Made by a program: the position numbers and the translations under genes
Shown here: positions 55,453-64,000 of the stretch, piece after piece
How positions within the stretch are numbered: position 1 is the stretch's first letter
How the letters are laid out: every line of letters begins with the position of its first letter
The notes under the pieces: model-generated
Databases searched by the model: none
Told to the model about the DNA's origin: nothing
Seen by the model: only the letters and a program-made list of their open reading frames with translations
NCBI RefSeq assembly: GCF_018101125.2
Contig: NZ_JAELVF020000001.1
Coordinates: 1,743,081 to 1,807,080 of the forward strand
Direction: 5' to 3'
Source: Streptomyces tardus
GTDB lineage: Bacteria; Actinomycetota; Actinomycetes; Streptomycetales; Streptomycetaceae
Length of the DNA: 64,000 bases

Positions 55453-56049
55453 TCAGGACTTGGCGTCGCCGGTCCCGCCCTCGCCATCGGTCTTCTCGCC
55501 GTCGGCACCGTCGGCCTTCTCGCCTTCGGCCTTCTCGCCGTCGGCGGATTCGGCGTCCTTCTCCAGGCCGAGGGCCTCCACCAGCCACTTGTCGAACTCG
55601 ATGGACGCCCGCACCCAGCTCACCGTGGAGGAGACGAAGTGCTCCAGCGCGACGCCCATGCCGATGAGGGTCTGGGCCTCACCGATCAGACGTACGGTGC
55701 CGTCGTCGTGGGTGTGGGTGTAGACCTTCGGCCACAGCGTGCGGCGGTTCCAGTCGTCGATCGACTCAAGGAGCTTGCCCTTGTCCTCGATCGGGTGCGG
55801 ACGGTCGTAGAAGGTGCGGACGGAGAAGACCTGCTGCTCCTCCTCACCGCGGAACATGAAGTACGTGCGGAATTCCTCCCACGGCGCCGCGAGGTCGCCC
55901 TCGTCGTCGACGACGTACTTCAGCTCCATCTGCTCCAGGAGCTGCTTGACGAGCTCCTGGTCCGGGACGACCGGTCCCGCCGGGCCACCGCTCTGCGGCT
56001 CTGGCTGCTGGCCCCCGAAATTCGGAATCGAGGACGGGTCGATGCTCAC
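55453..56049 (-). CDS. YbjN domain-containing protein
   Basis: 198 residues from GTG 56049 (GAAGGGAAG upstream); the longer frame to 56082 has no site. The YbjN core spans about residues 30-150 (KQLLEQMELKYVVDDEGDLAAPW, YFMFRGEEEQQVFSVRTFYD, LLESIDDWNRRTLWPKVYTH, VRLIGEAQTLIGMGVALEHFVSS). The final 35 residues are a highly acidic repeat (EKAEGEKADGADGEKTDG). The fold is chaperone- or secretion-regulator-like; function in Streptomyces unknown. It follows clpB by 122 bp on the same strand and may be co-transcribed. Confidence 0.85.
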   Translation of the reverse strand: MSIDPSSIPNFGGQQPEPQSGGPAGPVVPDQELVKQLLEQMELKYVVDDEGDLAAPWEEFRTYFMFRGEEEQQVFSVRTFYDRPHPIEDKGKLLESIDDWNRRTLWPKVYTHTHDDGTVRLIGEAQTLIGMGVALEHFVSSTVSWVRASIEFDKWLVEALGLEKDAESADGEKAEGEKADGADGEKTDGEGGTGDAKS

Positions 56050-56171
56050 GTGTGGAACTTCCCTTCGTACGAGTCCGGCCATCCTCCCTCACCCCCGCCC
56101 CTTCGTGGCAAGCCGAACCGGCCACGAAAAGGGCGGGCGGGGTGCGAAAGGGCACGTCCCCGGCACGGACG

Positions 56172-58781
<2,610 letters not shown>

Positions 58782-59311
58782 GTGCGGTCGCTCCTCCTTG
58801 GTGTCGTCGATGTCTTCGACGGCGCCGTCCCGCCGCGGCAGGTGCCGGGGCGGCGGTCGGGTGTCGGGCAGTTGTCGGGTGTCGGTCGGTGTTCTGCGGG
58901 CCGCCGGCCCACGGGCCACCGGGGCTCGGACGGGGGCGCTGAACGGTGCGCGCCGACCGGCCGGACCCGCTCGGCCCGGCGGGGCGGTCGCGGTCGGGTG
59001 CCCCGGGCGGAGGTCACGGAACCACTCCCGATCCCATGGGGGCCCGTGAGATCCCCACGGGCCCCCATGATGTCAGCCCCGTTCTGCCCTGACTGCTCCA
59101 ACGTACACAAAGTTGAGTCCATTCCACTCAATGAAAGTTCCGCAGCCCTCCCCGGGCTGCCTCCTGCCGCGCTTCCCACCGCGCTTCCGCCGCCCTCGCC
59201 GCCGCCCCTCTCGCCCCTCGGCTTCCCGGTCCGGCGGCACCCGCGGGCCCGGCCCGGTGGGACGCTCACCCGCCCCTGCCCGCAGGCCGGCCGTTCGCAT
59301 ACGCTCGCGCC
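58782..59311. other. Long leader and divergent control region of clpB
   Basis: About 530 bases. The right part holds the HAIR element (59113-59131). The 330 bases from there to clpB would be a long leader: TCGGGTGTCGGGCAGTTGTC repeats of CGGGTGTCGG lie at about 58857-58890, and GGGGGCCCGTGAGATCCCCACGGGCCCCC at 59038-59066 forms a hairpin (GGGGCCCGTG/CACGGGCCCC). No gene seen. Confidence 0.5.
59113..59131 (-). promoter_or_regulatory. HAIR element, HspR operator upstream of clpB
   Basis: TTGAGT at 59113-59118, seven bases, then ACTCAA at 59126-59131. This matches the HspR-associated inverted repeat CTTGAGT-N7-ACTCAAG except for the outermost pair. In Streptomyces HspR represses dnaK and clpB. 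It lies 332 bp upstream of the clpB start and may also affect the divergent PPOX-GNAT gene. Confidence 0.85.
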
Positions 59312-60301
59312 ATGGCGACAGACGTGTGCGACCCCGACCCCGCCTACCTCGATTTCTGGCGCGAGCACCTGCCGTGCACGCTGACCACCCCGCGGCAGGA
59401 CGGCACCCCGCACGTCGTCGCCGTGCACGCCACGTACGACCCCGAGGCCGGACTCGCCCGGATCATCACCAACACCAGGAGCCACAAGGCCGCCCACATT
59501 CGCGCGGCGGGCGAGAACGGCGCCCGGGTGGCCATCTGCCAGGCGTCGGAAGGGCGTTGGGCGACGCTGGAGGGCGTCGCGCGGGTGGTCGAGGACGAGG
59601 AGGCGGTGGCCGAGGCGGTGCGCCGCCACGCCGAGCGCTACGAGCGCACCCCCGCACCCAATCCGGACCGGGTCGCCGTGGAGATCACCCTCACCCGGGC
59701 GATGGGGAACGTACGGGTGCGCAGGCCGAAGGAGAAGACCCTCGCCGGGGCACTGGTCACACTGCGCACCGTGCGGGACACGGACGTCCCGCAACTCGCG
59801 GAGATCCGCCGCCACCCCGAGGTGTACGCATACTGGCGCGGCGGCGAGGACCTCCTGGCCGCGGTGCGCGAGGACCTGGCCGAGGAAGGGACGGAGACCT
59901 TCGCCGTGCTGCACGAGGGGCGCGTGGTCGGCGCCGTCGGCTGGTACAGCGAGGACGAACCGGACTACCGGCACGCCGGGATGGACCTCTACCTCTCCCC
60001 CGCCGTGCACGGAAAGGGCCTGGGCACCGACACGGTGCGCACGCTGGCCCGCCACCTCGTCGAGGACCGCGGCTTCCACCGGCTGGTGATCGATCCCGCG
60101 GCCGACAACGCCGCCGCGATCGCCTGCTACCGGAAGGTCGGCTTCCGCCCGGTGGGAACCCTGCGCAAGTACGAGCGGAACGCCGACGGCAGAGGCTGGC
60201 ACGACAGCCTGCTGCTCGACCTCCTCGCGGAGGAGCTGACCCGACCCGACGGTGACGCGGCGAACGACGCGGACGGCACAGCGCGGGGGACGACGCACTG
60301 A
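59312..60301 (+). CDS. Fusion of PPOX (F420/FMN flavin-reductase-like) domain and GNAT acetyltransferase
   Basis: 329 residues. Residues 1-138 are a split-barrel PPOX domain of the Rv1155/F420 type (FWREHLPCTLTTPRQDGTPHVVAV, GLARIITNTRSHKAAHIRAAG, ARVAICQASEGRWATLEGVARVV). Residues 147-310 are an AAC(6')-like GNAT domain (VTLRTVRDTDVPQLAEIRRHPEV, GAVGWYSEDEPDYRHAGMDLYL, acetyl-CoA loop VHGKGLGTDTVR, NAAAIACYRKVGFRPVGTLRKY). The junction KEKTLAGALVTLR is in one frame with no internal stop. Both halves look intact. Substrates unknown. Divergent from clpB. Confidence 0.85.
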   Translation: MATDVCDPDPAYLDFWREHLPCTLTTPRQDGTPHVVAVHATYDPEAGLARIITNTRSHKAAHIRAAGENGARVAICQASEGRWATLEGVARVVEDEEAVAEAVRRHAERYERTPAPNPDRVAVEITLTRAMGNVRVRRPKEKTLAGALVTLRTVRDTDVPQLAEIRRHPEVYAYWRGGEDLLAAVREDLAEEGTETFAVLHEGRVVGAVGWYSEDEPDYRHAGMDLYLSPAVHGKGLGTDTVRTLARHLVEDRGFHRLVIDPAADNAAAIACYRKVGFRPVGTLRKYERNADGRGWHDSLLLDLLAEELTRPDGDAANDADGTARGTTH

Positions 60302-60411
60302 CGCGGACGGCGGCCCGACGCGGACGACAGAGCACGGAGGACGGCGCGCGGGGAACGGGGCGCAGGGAACGGCGCGGCACCGGCGGCGGTGCGCCTTCCG
60401 GGCCGACTGCC

Positions 60412-61611
60412 CTACGCCGCCCCGGCGTTGACCCGAGCGGCACCGCCCCGAGCGGCACCGCCGTACGCGGCGCTGTCGCGCGTCGCACCGCCGTACGCGG
60501 CGTCGGAAGCGTCACCCGACGCGTCGCTGTCGCCGGCGCTCTCCGTCCCGGACGCGTCCTCCTCGCCCGACACCTCTCCGTCGTCCGTCGCCTCCCCGTC
60601 ACCGGAGGGGCTCGGGTCGTCGGAGGGCTTCTCGTCCTCGGGGGTGGTGGAGGGCGCGGGCGGCGGGGGGAGCGGCTCGGCGCCGCCGGGCTCGGAGCAG
60701 ACGGTGAGCGGCCGGTCCCGGCCCTCCTTGATCTTGACCCCGCAGGCCCGCACCGAGGCGGGGTACGGCGCGTTCATCATCATCGAGAAGACGTCGCGGT
60801 CGTAGCTGATCGCCCGCTCCTCGCTCTGGCTGCCCTTGCGCGGCACCACCCGGGCGATGTCCCCCACCTCGGCGTGGCTGATCCTCGCCCAGCCCGCACG
60901 GCAGCTCGGGCTGTAGCGCAGCTCGATGAAGCTGCCGTCGAACTCGCGCAGCGCGGCGGTGTAGGCGTCCAGATCACATCCGTGGGACGCGGGGTTCTTG
61001 CCCTGGCAGTCCTTGCCGACGCAGCCGACCGGCCCACCGTCGCTGGTGGCCGGCGCGTTCCCCTCGGCGTCCCCTGCCGAGCTGAGCCGCAGCACGGTGA
61101 AGCCGCCCAGCAGCAGCACGGCGACGAGCGCTCCCGCGAGCGCGGCCCGACGGGTGCGCAGTACGGCGGGCACGGCGCTCTCCAGCCGCCGCGCGCGCCG
61201 TTCCTCGCGCACGCCGCCACCGCCGCGGAGCAACTCCGCGCCGGAGTACCCGGTGGGTCCGGGAACCTCGCGGGGGCCGAGCGGAGCGGCCTCCTCGCGG
61301 CCGTCCTCCGCCAACTGCTCGTCGTCCGCCTCGCGTTCGGCGGCCCGGTGGCGGGCCTGTGCGGCCAGGTCCCACAGGAGCAGCAGCCGGTCCGGTTTGA
61401 CCCCGACGGCGCGTGCGAACGCCGCGACCGCGGTGCGCGGCGGGAACTTCTTGCCGTTGAGATAGCGCTCCCAGGAGGACTTGCTGACACTGGTCCGCTC
61501 GGCCAGAGCCGCCAGCGTCAGCCCGCTGCGGGTACGCAACTCCCTCATGTTCTCGGTGAGTTCGCGAACACTTTCCGATACGCCATGATCTGGGTGCTCT
61601 TCGCCTGACAT
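60412..61611 (-). CDS. XRE-type regulator with membrane span and DUF2690-like extracellular domain
   Basis: 399 residues from ATG 61611 (GGGGCGTGGG upstream); ATG 61644 is possible. Residues about 10-80: helix-turn-helix LTENMRELRTRSGLTLAALAERTSVSKSSWERYLNGKKFPP. One membrane helix (AALAGALVAVLLLGGFTVL) leads to an outside domain with four cysteines (VGCVGKDCQGKN, HGCDLD, PSCRAGWARI) matching DUF2690, likely disulfide-bonded. The last 100 residues are low complexity (Asp/Ser/Gly, ending with YGGA-type repeats). Such one-protein membrane regulators are common in Streptomyces; target unknown. Confidence 0.83.
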   Translation of the reverse strand: MSGEEHPDHGVSESVRELTENMRELRTRSGLTLAALAERTSVSKSSWERYLNGKKFPPRTAVAAFARAVGVKPDRLLLLWDLAAQARHRAAEREADDEQLAEDGREEAAPLGPREVPGPTGYSGAELLRGGGGVREERRARRLESAVPAVLRTRRAALAGALVAVLLLGGFTVLRLSSAGDAEGNAPATSDGGPVGCVGKDCQGKNPASHGCDLDAYTAALREFDGSFIELRYSPSCRAGWARISHAEVGDIARVVPRKGSQSEERAISYDRDVFSMMMNAPYPASVRACGVKIKEGRDRPLTVCSEPGGAEPLPPPPAPSTTPEDEKPSDDPSPSGDGEATDDGEVSGEEDASGTESAGDSDASGDASDAAYGGATRDSAAYGGAARGGAARVNAGAA

Positions 61612-61956
61612 CCCACGCCCCGGTAGGTCCAACGTTCCGCTCATGTCTAGCAGTGCCGGGCGCGGAGATCGACAGCCCCGCCCGGAACAGCACCGGGCCC
61701 AGCGCTCCCCCACCCGTCCCACAGCGTCCCACGACGCGACTGGGACGAGACCCGAAACCCCAGATCAGGCCCGCTGCGGGAGGCAGTCGTCCCAGTGCGG
61801 CGGCATCGGGCTGGTGGCGGTCCCCCCAATTTCCGCACAGTGAGGGCGTCTTGAGGACACGGCCCGCGAACAACGGCCGCCGCACGGACTCGTACGACGG
61901 CCGCCGCACACTCGGGCCGGCCGCCACCGCCGTACACCACCCACGGGAGTACGCCC
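61612..61956. promoter_or_regulatory. Divergent region between the XRE gene and phospholipase A2 gene
   Basis: About 345 bases. GTCCCACGACGCGACTGGGAC at 61728-61748 is an imperfect dyad (GTCCCA/TGGGAC plus ACGACGCG centre), and GTCCCA recurs at 61790 (TCGTCCCAGTGC). These could be binding sites for the adjacent regulator. GGAG lies before ATG 61957. Confidence 0.4.
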
Positions 61957-62478
61957 ATGCGCAGGACGCTCAGAACCACGGTCGCGGCCGTGGCGGTCAC
62001 CGCCTCGGCGGCACTCGGCGGAGGTCTGCTCACCGCCGCCCCCGCCGCAGCAGCACCCCTCGCGGAGGAGACCGCCGCGAGCAGCCAGAGTTCGGCACGC
62101 TCGAACCTGAGCGTGGCGAGGGGGTACATGAACCTCAGCCACACCCAGTTCGCCGGGCTGAAGAAGGTCAAGCCCTTCAACTGGACGAACAACGGCTGCT
62201 CGGTTCCCACCGGCTACGCGCCGTACATGAAGACCTTCACCACGTCCTGCAACCAGCACGACTTCGGCTACCGCAACTTCGGCTCCGCCGCCAAGGGGCT
62301 CGAGCTCGACCCCACCAGGACGGCGAAGAACTGGATCGACGCCCGCTTCAAGGCGGAGATGCGCCGTGCCTGCAAGACCAAGTACAAGAAGGGCAACCCG
62401 CTCAAGCTGTGCAACTCGGCAGCAGCCGCGTACCACTTCGCGGTGAACAACGCCGGGGACAAGCACTTCTTCGGCTGA
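61957..62478 (+). CDS. Secreted prokaryotic phospholipase A2
   Basis: Hydrolyses the sn-2 ester of phospholipids outside the cell. 173 residues: Sec signal to about residue 34 (VAVTASAALGGGLLTAAPAA), then a 130-residue all-helical domain like the S. violaceoruber enzyme. NWTNNGCSVPTGYAPYMKTF gives the calcium-loop region; SCNQHDFGYRNFG contains catalytic His101-Asp102 after Cys98; NWIDARFKAEMRRACKTKY and LKLCNSAAAAYHFAVNN supply the second disulfide and helix. All key residues are present. Confidence 0.93.
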   Translation: MRRTLRTTVAAVAVTASAALGGGLLTAAPAAAAPLAEETAASSQSSARSNLSVARGYMNLSHTQFAGLKKVKPFNWTNNGCSVPTGYAPYMKTFTTSCNQHDFGYRNFGSAAKGLELDPTRTAKNWIDARFKAEMRRACKTKYKKGNPLKLCNSAAAAYHFAVNNAGDKHFFG

Positions 62479-62831
62479 TCCGGGTCGCCGGGCGGGCGGC
62501 GGGCGGACGCGGAACACGGGGGTGTTCGCGTCCGCCCGCCATCCGCATGTCCGCGCCCCGCCCTCGCCACCCGTACCCCGCCGCCCGCGCCCACCGCCCG
62601 CGCTTCCGCGCCCGTACGCGCCCGCCACCTGTGCTCCGGGCCCGCGCGCCCGTACGCCGGAGCCGCGCCCGCGCACCGCACCGCACCGCACCGCACCGCA
62701 CCGCACCGGGGTCGTCCTTACCGCCACTGACCAGGGACGACGCCGCTCTGCGGGGCCAGGGGAAGCGGCCTACGCTGGGAGAGGCGCCGAAGCGCCCGAA
62801 CCGGTCGCCGCCGCACCCGCCGGAGGACGTG
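62479..62831. other. Intergenic region with a pentanucleotide repeat
   Basis: About 350 bases, extremely C-rich on the plus strand, ending with the DoxX ribosome-binding site (GGAGG at 62822-62826). No gene seen apart from the microsatellite. Confidence 0.5.
62673..62707. repeat. Microsatellite (GCACC)7
   Basis: Seven exact tandem copies of GCACC, about 125 bp before the DoxX gene. Copy number of such repeats often varies by slippage. Confidence 0.95.
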
Positions 62832-63251
62832 ATGGATGTACTCGTACTGATCGGACGGCTTCTCCTCGTCCCGCTCTTCCTGGGAGCGGCCGTCGGGCAT
62901 CTGACGAAGAGCAAGGGCATGGCGCAGTACGCCGCGTCCAAGGGCGTACCCGCCCCGAGGCTCGCCGTCCTCGGCAGCGGGGTGCTCCAACTGGTCGCCG
63001 GGCTGAGCCTGCTGCTCGGCATCTGGCCGGATGTCGGAGCGCTGCTGCTGGTGCTCTTCCTGCTGCCGACAGCGGTGACGATGCACAACTTCTGGGCCGA
63101 GTCGGACCCCGGCACGAGATCGACCGCGAGCCTGATGTTCCAGAAGGACCTCGCGCTCGCGGGGGCGGCGCTGATGCTCTTCGCCTTCTTCGCGTACGTC
63201 GGCAACGACCTCGGACTGACCATGACCGGCCCGCTCTTCAACCTCTCCTGA
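62832..63251 (+). CDS. DoxX family membrane protein
   Basis: 139 residues from ATG 62832 (GTG 62829 is in frame too) with GGAGG six bases upstream. Four membrane helices: VLIGRLLLVPLFLGAAVGHL, LAVLGSGVLQLVAGLSLLLGI, VGALLLVLFLLPTAVTMHNFW and LALAGAALMLFAFFAYVG. The motif AQYAASKGVPAPRLAV between helices 1 and 2 is typical of DoxX. Members are linked to redox balance and thiosulfate or thiol stress. No partner genes adjacent. Confidence 0.87.
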   Translation: MDVLVLIGRLLLVPLFLGAAVGHLTKSKGMAQYAASKGVPAPRLAVLGSGVLQLVAGLSLLLGIWPDVGALLLVLFLLPTAVTMHNFWAESDPGTRSTASLMFQKDLALAGAALMLFAFFAYVGNDLGLTMTGPLFNLS

Positions 63252-63319
63252 ACCGACCCGCCCCCGCAGAGCCGGAACGCGGGCACGACGCGAGCACACC
63301 GGCGAACACGGGCGAACAC

Positions 63320-63369
63320 GAACGCCCCGTTCCTCTCCGGCCGAACGGGCCGCGGGAGACGGGGCGTTC
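63320..63369. terminator. Terminator between DoxX and TerB genes
   Basis: Eleven-bp arms (63320-63330 and 63359-63369) around a 28-base loop that has its own small GCC/GGC-type hairpin, between convergent genes. Confidence 0.65.
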
Positions 63370-63398
63370 CCCTCACGCGCTGCGAACGGGGTCCGTGG

Positions 63399-63854
63399 TC
63401 ACAGGTCGAACTCGTGCGGCGGGATGCCCAGCGCGAAGCAGGCCTCCTTGACGACCGCACGCTCGTCCTGGTCGAAGTCGCCGTCCGCGCCACCGATGAC
63501 AATGCCGATCTGGATGACCGCACGCGCCTCGGTGGGCTTCTTCTCCAGCTTGCCGACGGTCTGCATCAGCTCGACCTTGTTGAGCTCGTAGTCGGCGGTG
63601 AGCTTCTGGCAGTTGTCGTCGAAACGGCTCTGGAGGTCCTGCGGCGGGAAGTTGCGGAGCACGTCGTTGCTCGCGATCAGCGCGGAGACCCGCTGACGCT
63701 CAGCCGGGTCGATCGAACCGTCGGCAGCCGCCACCAGCGCACACATGGCCATGCTCGCGTCGCGGAAACCACCGCTCTTCAACTCGTTCTTCTTTTCGTT
63801 GAGTTGAACCTGCATCGTCGATGCGGACTCCTTGATCCGGTCCCACAGCGCCAT
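63399..63854 (-). CDS. TerB family tellurite-resistance protein
   Basis: 151 residues from ATG 63854 with GAGGAG upstream; the 21-codon longer frame lacks a site. MALWDRIKESASTMQVQLNEKKNELKSGGFRDASMAMCALVAAADGSIDPAER is the TerB start; the acidic metal-binding turns are AADGSIDPAER and IGGADGDFDQDERAVVKE. The cytosolic all-helical fold occurs in Ter stress systems with TerD paralogues. No other ter gene is in the window, so it may be the edge of a ter group or an orphan. Confidence 0.9.
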   Translation of the reverse strand: MALWDRIKESASTMQVQLNEKKNELKSGGFRDASMAMCALVAAADGSIDPAERQRVSALIASNDVLRNFPPQDLQSRFDDNCQKLTADYELNKVELMQTVGKLEKKPTEARAVIQIGIVIGGADGDFDQDERAVVKEACFALGIPPHEFDL

Positions 63855-64000
63855 CTGTATCTCCTCAGCTAGGTGAGCGGACAACTCGGACCGCTCCGTA
63901 TCTCCGGAAGCTACCAACTCCCGGGGCCCGGGGCCCCGGGAGTGGCTGAATACCGACCCGCCGGAAGACGGTTGTACGCAATCGGGGCACCTCCCGGCAC
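63855..64000. promoter_or_regulatory. Upstream region of the TerB gene at the window edge
   Basis: GCCCGGGGCCCCGGGAG-type symmetry at 63926-63943 and a less GC-rich stretch (GGTTGTACGCAATCGGGG near 63969) are the only features. The region is cut by the window end. Confidence 0.35.

Noticed and set aside
62673..62707. CRISPR-like or regulatory array
   Set aside because: A perfect pentanucleotide microsatellite without spacers; no cas gene in the window.
63399..63854. A ter stress-defence operon
   Set aside because: Only TerB is visible; TerD, TerC or biosynthetic partners are absent up to the window edge, so a system cannot be claimed.

Overview
The window is a piece of a high-GC actinobacterial chromosome and almost certainly Streptomyces or a close relative. 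The evidence is the strong GC bias at third codon positions, the frequent GTG starts, an Lsr2-type nucleoid protein, snapalysin, class F sortase, Tat/Sec-exported enzymes, a DUF3073 protein, and a purSQL, purF-purM, purD, purC layout with a valine dehydrogenase at the left edge. No phage, insertion sequence, CRISPR array or secondary-metabolite cluster is visible.

Layout. 0-10 kb: the 3' end of valine dehydrogenase, a DUF3073 protein, then purM, purF, a maleylpyruvate-isomerase-fold protein, a PH-domain membrane protein and the overlapping purS-purQ-purL operon. 10-16 kb: an Lsr2 paralogue, a tRNA-Gly(UCC)/tRNA-Gly(GCC) pair, a 34-residue membrane peptide, and an ABC exporter joined by stop/start overlaps to a histidine kinase and response regulator. 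A second, identical tRNA-Gly(GCC) follows. 16-24 kb: a SLATT-like membrane protein, purD, a membrane protein resembling an inactive M48 peptidase, a dimethylformamidase-beta-like protein and purC. 24-28.6 kb: a GntR regulator, a class F sortase with a secreted neighbour, a decayed ABC permease pseudogene and a diacylglycerol-kinase-family protein with a long low-complexity insert. 28.8-36.7 kb: purA, a two-component system, a PI-PLC-like Tat protein, a YbaK-like protein, a HemK-like methyltransferase, an AAC(2')-family acetyltransferase and pterin dehydratase.

37-49 kb: a candidate 6C-like small RNA on the minus strand, a kynurenine operon (tryptophan dioxygenase, kynureninase, likely formamidase), a DUF3151 protein, fbaA, an HxlR regulator divergent from an imine-reductase-like dehydrogenase, pyrE, an aldose epimerase, an SRPBCC protein and a membrane spermidine-synthase-like protein. 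Four perfect long inverted repeats (58-80 bp arms) lie between 42.3 and 47.0 kb, and at least three gene ends run into them. 49-64 kb: a DUF2617 protein, an aminotransferase, snapalysin, beta-carbonic anhydrase, a YbjN-like protein, clpB with an HspR operator (HAIR), a PPOX-GNAT fusion, an XRE/DUF2690 membrane regulator, secreted phospholipase A2, a DoxX protein and a TerB protein.

How it works together. Eight purine genes (F, D, S, Q, L, M, C, A) lie within 30 kb and cover most of PRPP-to-AMP synthesis; no operon spans them all. pyrE adds a pyrimidine step. The kynurenine operon would convert tryptophan to anthranilate. From memory of S. coelicolor gene order, the left part matches the SCO4091-4067 area and the part from purA rightwards matches SCO3629-3662. 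That would place a rearrangement junction in the gene-poor 23.7-28.6 kb stretch, where the pseudogene lies.
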